NCBI RefSeq assembly: GCF_022836845.1
Contig: NZ_JAJNNZ010000011.1
Location: 1 to 64,000 of the forward strand
Length of the DNA: 64,000 bases
Direction: 5' to 3'
Source of the DNA: Vibrio gelatinilyticus
GTDB lineage: Bacteria; Pseudomonadota; Gammaproteobacteria; Enterobacterales; Vibrionaceae
Below, in pieces: positions 26,808 through 35,436 of this stretch. The notes beneath the pieces were generated by a model that saw only the letters and a list, made by a program, of their open reading frames with translations, made no database searches and was not told the origin of the DNA. Each line of letters begins with the position of its first letter. Positions within the stretch are counted from its first letter, which is position 1. A program made the position numbers and the translations under genes.

Positions 26808-27185
26808 ATGACTCGATTATCAACGTTAGTTTTAGGCTTAGCTTTCGGTATAACCTCTTCTGTATGTTTGGCACAAGACCAGGTAAAGATTATTGATTTT
26901 TTGGTTGATAATGTTTGGGTTTGTGACGAAAACAACAATTGTTCTGACGTGTCCATTGACACGCTACCTGACCCTACAAAGGGTGGCCTAATTGTAGAAA
27001 ACTATGACCGCAAAGAGCAGATGGTAATGGTAAAGATCAATGGTCAAGCAAAGTGGTTTGACCAAATTGAAGTACAGCTCAACAAAACAGCCGTTGCGAG
27101 TGTCGTATGTAGCACCCAGACTATCAGCGCTAAAAGTGATAGTGGCACTTACGCAACTCTCGGCTTAGGTGAGGGGTGCAACTAA
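26808..27185 (+). CDS. Small exported protein, 125 aa
   Basis: A clear signal peptide (hydrophobic core LGLAFGITSSVCLA, cleavage near AQDQ) precedes about 105 mature residues with several Cys (VWVCDENNNCSD, VVCSTQT, GEGCN) that could form disulfides. No family is recognised. The start has a good AAGGAAC site. Its stop overlaps the next start (TAATG), so it is translationally coupled to the M48 protease lipoprotein and is likely its partner or substrate in the periplasm. Confidence 0.75.
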   Translation: MTRLSTLVLGLAFGITSSVCLAQDQVKIIDFLVDNVWVCDENNNCSDVSIDTLPDPTKGGLIVENYDRKEQMVMVKINGQAKWFDQIEVQLNKTAVASVVCSTQTISAKSDSGTYATLGLGEGCN

Positions 27186-28810
27186 TGAGTAAATTACTTT
27201 GGCTCACTGTACCTCTACTTATTTCGGGTTGTGCCGTCGACAGCATTAATAACTTAGTAGGTAGTAAGTATGAATCGTTTGAAGGTAAATACATCGACCA
27301 GCACCTTCTTGAAACCAATGCACCTGAAACCAATTCACCTGAAACTAACACTTCGGCTAGCAAAGAATTTCAAAATATCGTGAATACACGGGCCGCTGCT
27401 GACAAAGACCTGATCGCTAACCCATACGTCGACAAATACCTCAAAGACATTTTGACGAAACTTCTAGAACAATGGGAACAACCACTTAACAAAGACATCA
27501 GCATCATGGTTTCGTCAGACCGCAGTTACTCAGCCCATGCAACCCCCAATACGATTGTGATTACTCAAGGCGTTTTAGCTGATGCAGAATCCGAAGATGA
27601 AGTCGCGTTCATCATCGCACACGAACTGTCACATATCTTACTCGAGCATAATGAAACCAATGAATACTTTGCGAAACAAAGCGCACTGGTCAGTAAAACT
27701 GCCAATATTGCGATGGGTGCAGCGCTAATCAACGATATGAAAACGGAAAAAAATGCTGGGGGCTATAAGATTTCGGCTCAAAACAAGAGCTCGAACAAGA
27801 GTATGATTCAAGATTCTTACAAGGCTGGTTTAATTATTAACCGACTTAGCCGCGACGTTATTAGCTCTTCGATGAGCCGCAGTGATGAAGACGAAGCCGA
27901 TCTTCTAGGTATGGACCTGTTGGTTAAAGCAGGTTACAGCCCCAGAGCTTTTTCACCTGTGCTTGAACGTTTAGACAGTAGTCACCAATACACCACAGAA
28001 CAACTAAAAGAGAAAAAGGCTGAGTTCCAAAGTTTCGTTACTTTAGCGAGTGACGCTGGAAAGCACCTACAAAGCGACAATAAATGGAGCAGTTTAGGCT
28101 ATTTGGTCGCGAATGAAGCGGGTACACAACTGCTTCAAAGTTTCTCAGCGCGCCATGCTTCTCCTATGGATCGTAAAAAAGACATGTCGGCTTATATTAA
28201 ACGCGAATATAGAGAAGAGCGCCGTCGAACCTTCTCTTCTGATGAGTTTGAAAAAGTCGTTAAATCAGGTAAAGGTAATCAGATACAGCAGAACTATTGG
28301 TATGCCTCAGAAGCCTTTAAAGCACTTGAGTTTGGTGATATCAAAACCGCAGAAAAACTGGCGAGAAAATCCGTATCTGGACCAACAAAAAACCACGCTT
28401 ACCCAAGATTGGCATTCTATAGTGTACGTAAAATGCAGAACTTAGATTCCAAAGCATTGCAAAACTTAGCGTTGATTCAAAGCTGGGACTATGCCTCGAT
28501 TCAGACTTTCACACTGGCAGCTCAATCATACAGAGAGCAAAACAAACCCCAAAACTCTTTGAAGCTTTTAGCGAAAGGGGAGCAAGTTATTGGTACTCAA
28601 GTTCCTTTCTTATCTGAATATATTGCCGCACACAAAGCACTTGGTAACGATAGTGAAGTCAGTGAGTTATTGGCGAAATGTAAAAGTTTAAGTGAGAGTA
28701 ATATTGTTGCTCAATGCCACAGCAGCGCTGGTGTTCCATTGCCCCAAAGTAAATCAAGCAATGGGCTTATGGACTCATTCAACTCTTTAACTAGCATAGT
28801 TGAATTCTAA
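27185..28810 (+). CDS. M48-family metalloprotease lipoprotein
   Basis: A 541-aa protein. It starts with a lipoprotein signal (LLISGC, lipid-modified Cys near residue 16), then a short repeat ETNAPETNSPETNTS, then the Peptidase_M48 domain with the zinc motif HELSHILLEH and the downstream Glu of DEDEADLLGMDLL. The C-terminal third is helical and TPR-like, as in BepA/LoiP-type outer-membrane quality-control proteases. It should be a periplasmic membrane-anchored protease. Its operon with a CHASE2 sensor-like protein and a small exported protein suggests a regulated envelope proteolysis module, which is inference. Confidence 0.88.
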   Translation: MSKLLWLTVPLLISGCAVDSINNLVGSKYESFEGKYIDQHLLETNAPETNSPETNTSASKEFQNIVNTRAAADKDLIANPYVDKYLKDILTKLLEQWEQPLNKDISIMVSSDRSYSAHATPNTIVITQGVLADAESEDEVAFIIAHELSHILLEHNETNEYFAKQSALVSKTANIAMGAALINDMKTEKNAGGYKISAQNKSSNKSMIQDSYKAGLIINRLSRDVISSSMSRSDEDEADLLGMDLLVKAGYSPRAFSPVLERLDSSHQYTTEQLKEKKAEFQSFVTLASDAGKHLQSDNKWSSLGYLVANEAGTQLLQSFSARHASPMDRKKDMSAYIKREYREERRRTFSSDEFEKVVKSGKGNQIQQNYWYASEAFKALEFGDIKTAEKLARKSVSGPTKNHAYPRLAFYSVRKMQNLDSKALQNLALIQSWDYASIQTFTLAAQSYREQNKPQNSLKLLAKGEQVIGTQVPFLSEYIAAHKALGNDSEVSELLAKCKSLSESNIVAQCHSSAGVPLPQSKSSNGLMDSFNSLTSIVEF

Positions 28811-29033
28811 TCCCTTCTCGACTCTCCAGTATGATTAGCATTCTGCTGGAGAGTATGAAAAGCAATATGAAAGAAGACTAACTAGCGTCTAGTGATGTGG
28901 TGGCTATTCACAATGTATTGAAATTGCGGACTCAGTAAAAAAGCGAATAGTCGAAGCAGAGTTAAATCACATTCGCGGGCATGGCATTGATTTTGATTGG
29001 CCACATCCACGTGCTATACGATTAGAGTTCTGG

Positions 29034-29501
29034 ATGGAAAATCCATTCATGCGTGTAAGTCAAATCGTCATACTTTTAATCGTAGCCATACTTTATGTGC
29101 TCACAACTCCCATCGCTGGAACCTACTATCTTGTTTCACGATTCAAGGCTATACAAAGACTGAAAAAAGAAATCGCTAATCTTAATTACATCGACGTGGC
29201 TAAATGCCATAAGACTAAAAGCATCACTACGCTCTGGAAGCTATATGGTCTCGACGAAATGCGTTATGCCACCGAGCATAAACTCGATGTACTGGACCAA
29301 TGGATCCAGGTTCTATACGCTGAATCAGTTGCGACGAACATTAACGTGCACGAAATATACGATAACATCTCGAACTCACAACATAACGCCAACCGAAGCT
29401 ATTACCTTAACGACCCAAGCGCGGTGCACTTCCATTTTGTTCCGCCTTTTCAGTCACTACTAAGTAGACTAGAAAAGTCCTTACCGCTCATATTCGAGTG
29501 A
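29034..29501 (+). CDS. Hypothetical membrane protein, possibly 5'-truncated
   Basis: A 155-aa protein with one strong membrane helix (about 10-30, VILLIVAILYVLTTPIAG) followed by a cytosolic helical region. The ATG at 29034 lacks a good ribosome-binding site. The same frame stays open for 46 further codons upstream, to a TAG-TGA pair at 28890-28895, and that stretch reads like protein (EAELNHIRGHGIDFDWPHP). The gene may therefore be a 5'-truncated relic or use a rare start. No family is recognised. Confidence 0.5.
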   Translation: MENPFMRVSQIVILLIVAILYVLTTPIAGTYYLVSRFKAIQRLKKEIANLNYIDVAKCHKTKSITTLWKLYGLDEMRYATEHKLDVLDQWIQVLYAESVATNINVHEIYDNISNSQHNANRSYYLNDPSAVHFHFVPPFQSLLSRLEKSLPLIFE

Positions 29502-29612
29502 GAGTTCAGCAAAAGAGCACAAACATTGATTGAATGGGAATTTACTTAAACCCAGTTTTTCTATACAGGATGACGGACTTTCTTTGTTTTTTCTCAAATG
29601 GATACAACGAAA

Positions 29613-29638
29613 AAGCCCCAGCATTTCTGCTGGGGCTT
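29613..29638. terminator. Hairpin next to the left attachment repeat
   Basis: A perfect 11-bp stem (AAGCCCCAGCA / TGCTGGGGCTT) with a 4-nt loop is followed on the minus strand by TTTTT. It stands in the same order relative to the 29641 repeat as the terminator behind the intact tRNA-Ser does, so it may be the original downstream terminator of that tRNA, displaced by integration. Confidence 0.7.
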
Positions 29639-29640
29639 AG

Positions 29641-29658
29641 AATGTGGCGGGAGTGAGA
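29641..29658. repeat. Putative left attachment site, tRNA-Ser 3'-end duplicate
   Basis: AATGTGGCGG-GAGTGAGA duplicates, with a 1-nt gap, the sequence covering the 3' end and flank of tRNA-Ser at 44530-44548, in the same orientation. This is where a tRNA-targeting integrase element would leave its distal repeat. The match is short and imperfect. Confidence 0.5.
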
Positions 29659-29905
29659 CCTCAGACCTAAACTTATAACCAATTGATTTATAATACTAAC
29701 CTCAAGCGGAGCACAACTAAGCATTTCAATGCGCATACACCCCAACAACTCTTATCTATACTCTCATATCTCTTTGTATTAATAGTATAGCGGTTGCTAA
29801 AGCGACTGCCTATCCCGCCCAAGAATAGCTATTTTTCAGAACGGGGGGAGTTTGCTTGCCTCGATCTCATTTCATATGCAACACTGACAACGTTCCTCCG
29901 AAGCT

Positions 29906-29961
29906 TGAGGTGGGGACCTCGGGCACAATGTATGAGCCGCCGGTTTAGGCGGTTCATTTTT
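29906..29961 (+). ncRNA. Candidate small RNA 3' end (two hairpins and T tract)
   Basis: A small hairpin GAGGT-GGGG-ACCTC (29906-29919) is followed by a 9-bp stem TGAGCCGCC / GGCGGTTCA (29933-29956, one G-T pair) that runs into TTTTT. It has the form of a rho-independent terminator, but no protein gene ends nearby; the last plus-strand stop is 430 bp upstream. It may end an island-borne small RNA starting around 29.8 kb. Confidence 0.3.
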
Positions 29962-30067
29962 CGATTGTCCTGACATAACACCAAACGGGCTACATAACGA
30001 ACACACCTAGATAACACGCACATTAATGTGTTTTCTTACTCGAAATAAATTTGGTTAGGATTAAAAA

Positions 30068-31042
30068 ATGGAATTTTTAAGAACAACATTGTCGCTGGGT
30101 ATGGCTTCTGTTTTAACTGCGTGCGCATCTGGCCCAAACATCGCTGACAAAGAAGAATCAAGTATCGCCCTTCAAATAACCACGTCCGCTGGCTCTCACA
30201 AAATTTTCCACGATTCATCGGTTCGCAAAGACCAAGTAGGAGACGTTGGGCTTACTGGATATGTGGGCTCTACTCTGCTTGGATGGCAACTAGGAAGTGC
30301 GATGACTGGGTTTGGATTAGCACTTCTCGCCGACAGTACACATGGTTGGGAGTATACGAACTTCATAACTTATTTAGATGCTAGTGAAGTTTCAGGTTTG
30401 GACAAGGCTCAGATCTGCGAAGTAGTAGCTAATAAAATGTCTAACAGTATTTCGACTAATAAAGATGTTCTACAAACCTACACGAATATCCAACTCAACG
30501 ATTCGAATCGACTGATGCCAAGGGAAGCTCACTACAATGGTGGCTCATACATCTGTGCCGATGGGTACAAAGTAAGTGACTCAGATTCGATAAAGAATCG
30601 CATGTACTTCCGCAACGATAACTATGTAGTGGGCTCAGTCATCAACATTAGAACGGTCAAAAAGCCTGTTTCATCCGAGTTATTCAGCAAAGAACTACAA
30701 GCCAAACTACCGAGCGACGAAGTAGTCGTTGTTCGATTTAATTTCAATAGCAGTTTCATTTCTCATCTACTAACAGAGCACCAACCTAAGGAGGGTTACT
30801 TCAGCTCAGATGGCTTTATAATGAGCCCTAGAATTACACTTCCCCCTGCAACATTCGTCAGTCTTCCTAGAAAGCAGTATATTCGTAAAGGCGAATACTT
30901 ACCTCTCGTCTCTATGGTTAGAGACAATGACAATGCATACCTTTTCATTAAACCAGAATCATATTCACAACAGTCAATTTCGCTCACGGACTACCATGAG
31001 CAAATATCCAGCACATATAGTGGAATAATAAACACAAAATAA
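30068..31042 (+). CDS. Hypothetical lipoprotein, 324 aa
   Basis: An N-terminal lipoprotein signal (SVLTAC, modified Cys near 19) is followed by a Gly-rich hydrophobic stretch (about 55-90, GYVGSTLLGWQLGSAMTGFGLALLA) that may be a membrane or membrane-active segment. The long remaining region is mostly beta. No known domain is recognised. It is the first gene inside the island's left end and lies 25 bp before another exported protein, so the two probably form an operon acting at the envelope. Confidence 0.65.
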   Translation: MEFLRTTLSLGMASVLTACASGPNIADKEESSIALQITTSAGSHKIFHDSSVRKDQVGDVGLTGYVGSTLLGWQLGSAMTGFGLALLADSTHGWEYTNFITYLDASEVSGLDKAQICEVVANKMSNSISTNKDVLQTYTNIQLNDSNRLMPREAHYNGGSYICADGYKVSDSDSIKNRMYFRNDNYVVGSVINIRTVKKPVSSELFSKELQAKLPSDEVVVVRFNFNSSFISHLLTEHQPKEGYFSSDGFIMSPRITLPPATFVSLPRKQYIRKGEYLPLVSMVRDNDNAYLFIKPESYSQQSISLTDYHEQISSTYSGIINTK

Positions 31043-31067
31043 TCAAACACTTAACAAGGATACTAAG

Positions 31068-31604
31068 ATGAATACGGCACTTATATTAAAGACTATAGTG
31101 ATTAACTTTCTATTAATACCGTTTGGATATGCCGCGAACATGTTAGATTTAATAGACCCAAAGAATAAGAAGTTTGCAGATGGCTATCCTTACTATAGTG
31201 CGATAGCTAGACTGAACTTCAATGACACTGGTAATGGTACAAGCATATTCGCACTTCGAAGCAGGACCAACAAAACTGATGGCTATGATACGATATATGC
31301 TGCCTCGATTAATGTAGATCATGAAAACAAAAAGGAAGTTCGCATTTACTACCCTTCGCCAGACTGCAATCAGGAGGGGCGTTCCTATGCAACAACGACT
31401 AGCCTTTCAACAAACGGGCGTCTAATAGAATATCGTAAGCACTGTGATGGTAAGACATACTTTATTAAGCCTGAATCGAACGAAGGAAAAGACTTCTTAA
31501 CCAACCAGTTTAAAGCCACAAATTTTGTTTCTATAGAGTTTAGCAATGAAATAGCATTACTCGATACTACGGGATTTACAAATGCGTGGAACAGAATTAA
31601 CTAA
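31068..31604 (+). CDS. Hypothetical exported protein, 178 aa
   Basis: The N-terminus (LILKTIVINFLLIPFGYAAN) looks like a Sec signal peptide with cleavage near YAAN. The mature part is rich in Asn, Tyr and Thr and contains two Cys (SPDCNQ, KHCDG). No family is recognised. It is preceded by an AAGGA site and follows the 324-aa lipoprotein gene closely, suggesting a shared envelope function. AT-rich codon use fits the surrounding island. Confidence 0.6.
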   Translation: MNTALILKTIVINFLLIPFGYAANMLDLIDPKNKKFADGYPYYSAIARLNFNDTGNGTSIFALRSRTNKTDGYDTIYAASINVDHENKKEVRIYYPSPDCNQEGRSYATTTSLSTNGRLIEYRKHCDGKTYFIKPESNEGKDFLTNQFKATNFVSIEFSNEIALLDTTGFTNAWNRIN

Positions 31605-31747
31605 GCTTTAATAGTCTTTGATTTTTTAAAACATTAGCAAAACCATGTGACGCACGCTCATGTTTAACAACAACTTACTGAGCAAGTGTCACTTGTATTT
31701 GTTCAAATCCCACTTCTCTACTCGCTCCTCAAAAAATACCACTTTAC

Positions 31748-31779
31748 CGATTAGTGAGCGAAAAAACGCCCACTAATCG
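31748..31779. repeat. Long hairpin in the intergenic region
   Basis: A 13-bp inverted repeat with one mismatch (CGATTAGTG-A-GCG / CGC-C-CACTAATCG) has an A6 loop. It has no T tract on either strand, so a simple terminator is unlikely. It lies about 140 bp after the exported-protein gene. Confidence 0.6.
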
Positions 31780-31884
31780 CTAAAACGCCAAACAAAGTAC
31801 CTTATTCTCTCATCTGTAGCCGTCAGTGCAGTACCAACGAGACAGTTACCTCATGTTATGAGCATAATTGAAAAGGAACAGCAT

Positions 31885-32595
31885 ATGAAAACAGTACCGA
31901 ATCAAAACCAAGAATCCACTAGCAACTCAGAATTCTCTTCAATAGATCAAGTAATAAAGGATAACGGGCTTAACACGGATTCAAATGTTGACTATATTAT
32001 TATGGCGCTTGCTCGAATGAAAGCCTGGCCATCAGTGGTGAAGTACACGGGCATCACAAAATCTCGCTCTCGTTTCCTGTGCTGCTACCAAGATGCAGAA
32101 CGACTAATTGACGATATGACCTATATACTCAGAAAAGTAAGGAGTCCCAAATATACTTTACCTTACAGGCTTAAAGAGTTGATTAAACATTATGAGAAGA
32201 AGGTTGTCTTGGCGAGAATGCAAAATGGACTTCTACACTTTATTGAACTCAACGATATGCCTTCACACAATACTACTCTTATTTACAACATACTAGGATA
32301 CTACGATGATATCTTTATTACCGACAGTGCAATATGCGCCAATCTTTGCTGGTCTAATTTACAAAATGCCATTTTCATTGATCCCTCCACTCCAATTAAA
32401 TTCGATGACATGCTAAAACTCCGTTTGCTTCTTGGGGACCAAAGAGTGTATATAGTAACAGGAAGAGAACGGCTTACTTCATTGAAAATAAATAACATTC
32501 AAGAAATAATTCACAATGAAGCTATACTGTATAATGGGGTAGGCTGTTACGAAGACATAATGAAGATCATTTCTGAGAAACAAACTTTCGTCTGA
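31885..32595 (+). CDS. Hypothetical protein, 236 aa
   Basis: The start at 31885 has AAAAGGA 9 nt upstream, while the frame extends to an ATG at 31858 with no site. No signal peptide or membrane segment is present. The C-terminal half (about 125-225) alternates strands and helices in a Rossmann-like pattern (TTLIYNILGYYDDIFITDSA, then RVYIVTGRERL). No family is recognised. It is convergent with the acidic membrane protein gene downstream, with a hairpin between them. Confidence 0.6.
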   Translation: MKTVPNQNQESTSNSEFSSIDQVIKDNGLNTDSNVDYIIMALARMKAWPSVVKYTGITKSRSRFLCCYQDAERLIDDMTYILRKVRSPKYTLPYRLKELIKHYEKKVVLARMQNGLLHFIELNDMPSHNTTLIYNILGYYDDIFITDSAICANLCWSNLQNAIFIDPSTPIKFDDMLKLRLLLGDQRVYIVTGRERLTSLKINNIQEIIHNEAILYNGVGCYEDIMKIISEKQTFV

Positions 32596-32610
32596 TATCT
32601 TCCCATGGTT

Positions 32611-32632
32611 ATTGCCTACCCCTGTAGGCAAT
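32611..32632. terminator. Hairpin between convergent genes
   Basis: A perfect 9-bp inverted repeat (ATTGCCTAC / GTAGGCAAT, 4-nt loop) lies between the stops of the 236-aa protein (+) and the acidic membrane protein (-). There is no long T run, so it is a weak or bidirectional terminator at best. Confidence 0.5.
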
Positions 32633-32648
32633 AAGCCTATGAATTTTA

Positions 32649-33521
32649 TTATTTCATTGAATCAAAATCATCCCAATTTGTAATTTCCAAGTCATCAATG
32701 GCTTCACTATCAACAGCATCGAACCACTCCGCCACTTCTGAAAAATCCTCGGAATCAACAAGATCAAATGTATCCTCAATCAAATCATCGTTGTCAAAAC
32801 ACGATTCATCGCACTCTAAGTAACTATCATCTATCGAATCGATACCACTATTCCCATACGCATCATAGCCATAATCTAGACTCATATCACTGTCTCTCCG
32901 TGTATAGTAATCATCCTCAGATAAGAGCGTACTTCCTTTGAGGTCTGAGTCACCAAAATGCAATTCATTAAAAGGCTCTATTTGATGCCCCCATGGATAT
33001 AGCGGATGCGTAGGGTCATTCAGGTGGTCGTCGTTAATCTCGTCATCACCACTAAGCCAGTCGTTTTGTTCTTTACGTAACGCTTCTTTTTGTTGCAGGT
33101 AGCGGAAGACCTGCTCTCTTTTCGCCATCTTCAACGTTCTTGCTTTGCGTGTAATTTTTTCTACTCGTGCGCCATTTAAGACAGCTATCGCAATATCAAT
33201 ATCCAAACAAGGCTTAGTGTTACGCTCCGAGCTTAAAGCTATATGAGAAACTCGTGATGATGGCTGAGTGCTGCCGAAAAAAGATCGTTGAGGTTTCGAT
33301 CTTATACCGACTAACGAAGGTTGATTTTTCTTTCGCAACTTGTCGTTCTCAACAAGCAGACCACTGTTATCTTGCGAATTTTTGTTACTAGTACTATGTT
33401 GAGTTATCACTTTCATCATCAGTACAGCAAACGCGATTCCCAGTATCACTCCTCCAATACCGAGACTACCAAACACAGGTAACCCAACCATGCTCAGGAT
33501 AAAAACTAAATAAGTCTTCAT
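32649..33521 (-). CDS. Membrane-anchored protein with an acidic C-terminal region
   Basis: A 290-aa protein. The start at 33521 has a strong GGAGG; the frame extends to 33686 without one. It opens with one or two hydrophobic segments (about 3-36, YLVFILSMVGLPVFG, then GVILGIAFAVLMM), then a basic linker (about 60-150). The last 100 residues are extremely Asp/Glu/Ser-rich (for example ESCFDNDDLIEDTFDLVDSE), probably disordered. No domain is recognised. The acidic tail could mimic DNA or bind cations, but that is a guess. Confidence 0.6.
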   Translation of the reverse strand: MKTYLVFILSMVGLPVFGSLGIGGVILGIAFAVLMMKVITQHSTSNKNSQDNSGLLVENDKLRKKNQPSLVGIRSKPQRSFFGSTQPSSRVSHIALSSERNTKPCLDIDIAIAVLNGARVEKITRKARTLKMAKREQVFRYLQQKEALRKEQNDWLSGDDEINDDHLNDPTHPLYPWGHQIEPFNELHFGDSDLKGSTLLSEDDYYTRRDSDMSLDYGYDAYGNSGIDSIDDSYLECDESCFDNDDLIEDTFDLVDSEDFSEVAEWFDAVDSEAIDDLEITNWDDFDSMK

Positions 33522-34412
33522 ATCGCCTCCATTGTTCCTATTTCGAATCTGATTAACAAAACTAGAACAACCAAATGCACTCAGATTTATATAGAAAGGA
33601 TACCACAGTATTTTTCGCCTCCCCCCAAAAAGCAAATTGACCGCCCAAATGACAAAATTCGACGCACTAATCGGGGAAATGACCATTTTGGCACGCTATA
33701 GTTAGTACTGTGACACCATGATGGATTCACGCCCTTTGAGTGTGTATTCATCAAAACATGCTGGAGAGCTGACTGAAATTCTCCCATAGCCAAAATGCTA
33801 TGCCCCGACTGAGTATGTAGTTACTCACTAATAGAAGATGACGGTTCACTAAATTGTCGTGAGTGCAGTTTTGTAACGTCCTACCCCAAAAGCGCTGTTA
33901 CTGATGATGTCTCAGCCCAAATCCTAAGTTATGGCCTCCAGTTGTCCCCGTCTATTTTAGACGGTAGGAAAAAATAGACGGGGACCCGAGCCTGACTAAA
34001 GCCTCTGATATTCCATGTAAAACTGGAATCATCGCAACCATGAAAAAGCATGAAATTGATCTTCATGCCTTCAAAACTTCTCATTCAGACACTGCCGGAG
34101 CTAAGGGAAATTGCCCTAAGCATGTGAGTCGCAGTCACCAAGCAACCTGATATCACAGAGAAAGCTACCTCACTAGTTTTAATGCCTCGGAATGTATTGA
34201 TTGTTCTCCTTTCACTTTTAGAGTGGCGCATTCACACACAAGCAATACCAACCCAATGGCAACAAAACATAACGGTGAACCAGCCCAACACAACAAGCGT
34301 CGAGAGCGCTCTTATCTTCTCAAACCTTTGCAAATGTCGCGCTCATTTTAAATGCGCATTAACACTTAACCATATGATTCTGCGTGCAAAGTAAATCTAA
34401 AAGGACAACCAA
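33522..34412. other. Intergenic, 891 nt
   Basis: No convincing gene is seen. One plus-strand open frame at 34182-34394 (70 codons) has no ribosome-binding site and unusual composition. The stretch holds the palindromic unit at 33944-33985 and separates two divergent transcription units, so promoters for both must lie here. A gene lost by decay is possible. Confidence 0.5.
33944..33985. repeat. REP-like palindrome with two alternative hairpins
   Basis: GTCCCCGTCTATTTT (33944-33958) is perfectly inverted at 33971-33985. Inside, CCGTCTA / TAGACGG (33948-33964) forms a second, mutually exclusive hairpin, so the TAGACGG motif occurs three times in 42 nt. This resembles extragenic palindromic (REP) units mobilised by RAYT transposases. 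Confidence 0.7.
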
Positions 34413-35432
34413 ATGACGAAAGTAACCACTATAGGCAGACACGAACGAGCTAATCCAAACTCAAAAAACTTTGGGCTAGGGTCGCGGGACATAAAGCAGG
34501 CAGCAAAAAACGCGTTACAAGAGAAAGGCAATGCATCACAAGTAGGGTTTACCACTGCGAGTGTGCAATCTAATCGATTTTCCCAATTTGCAGACTATCT
34601 AAAGGATGAACACGGTATAAAGGATATGAGAGACATCGAAAAAGAACATGTCGCTCAATACGCAGATGAACTACAAACCAAGTTTGATTGTGGGGCTATT
34701 GGGGTAAAAACAGCTCATGACTATCTTTCAGCCGTAAACTCTGTGCTCAGTCAGGCTATTGGTAATAACACTCTACGTGTAACAGCATCTGAAGCAGGCA
34801 TCCCTGATAGGAGCGGGATAACAACTGACAACAAAGCCATATCAAATGAGCGCCACGAGCAAGTCAAAACCGAGCTTTCCCCTCGCCTTTCTGCCATTGC
34901 TGAGATGCAACGGCAACTAGGTTTTCGTTTTGAAGAGGCCGCCAAAAGTAGCCCATCAGCAATGCTCCAAGAAGCGCACCAAAAACACGCAATTACGATC
35001 TCCGATGGAACGAAAGGTGGTCAGCCCCGTGTCCTGCCAATTTCGTCACAAAGTCAGATTGACGCTCTGAAAAGCGCCAGCGTCATACAAGGTCTGCATC
35101 ATTCAATGATCCCCAGCCATCAGAGCTATATCCAATTTAGTAGAGAGGTTTACCGTGAACACGGAAAGATAGGTCATCAGTGCCATGGTGAACGACATAC
35201 CTTTGCTCAGAACAGTTACTCCAACCATATGCTGAACCAAACCGGAACTAGAGACATCAAATGCCCAATTTCATCCGGCTATAGTCGCGGCGAAGCTCAT
35301 CACCAATATATAGCAAACAAGGTCGGTTGTACGATTCAAGAAGCCAAGGCATTTGATGCTAACGCACGAATGAATGTTGCAGAAGAACTTGGCCATCACC
35401 GAACAGACATCACTAACGCATATCTAGGGTAA
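34413..35432 (+). CDS. Tyrosine recombinase, Integrase_1 family
   Basis: A 339-aa protein with an N-terminal SAM-like core-binding domain (about 45-115) and a C-terminal catalytic domain. The catalytic set appears complete: Arg in GFRFEEA, Lys in GTKGGQPR, His-x-x-Arg in CHGERHTF, the late His in ELGHHRTDI and the terminal Tyr in NAYLG. This matches the Integrase_1/Phage_int_SAM_2 type found on Vibrio and other gammaproteobacterial mobile elements. It is followed after 4 nt by a small gene resembling another core-binding domain. It lies in the interior of the island, so it may belong to an older nested element. Confidence 0.82.
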   Translation: MTKVTTIGRHERANPNSKNFGLGSRDIKQAAKNALQEKGNASQVGFTTASVQSNRFSQFADYLKDEHGIKDMRDIEKEHVAQYADELQTKFDCGAIGVKTAHDYLSAVNSVLSQAIGNNTLRVTASEAGIPDRSGITTDNKAISNERHEQVKTELSPRLSAIAEMQRQLGFRFEEAAKSSPSAMLQEAHQKHAITISDGTKGGQPRVLPISSQSQIDALKSASVIQGLHHSMIPSHQSYIQFSREVYREHGKIGHQCHGERHTFAQNSYSNHMLNQTGTRDIKCPISSGYSRGEAHHQYIANKVGCTIQEAKAFDANARMNVAEELGHHRTDITNAYLG

Positions 35433-35436
35433 TGTT

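Noticed and set aside
34182..34394. 70-codon plus-strand open frame before the recombinase
   Set aside because: No ribosome-binding site, irregular composition and no domain; judged non-coding.
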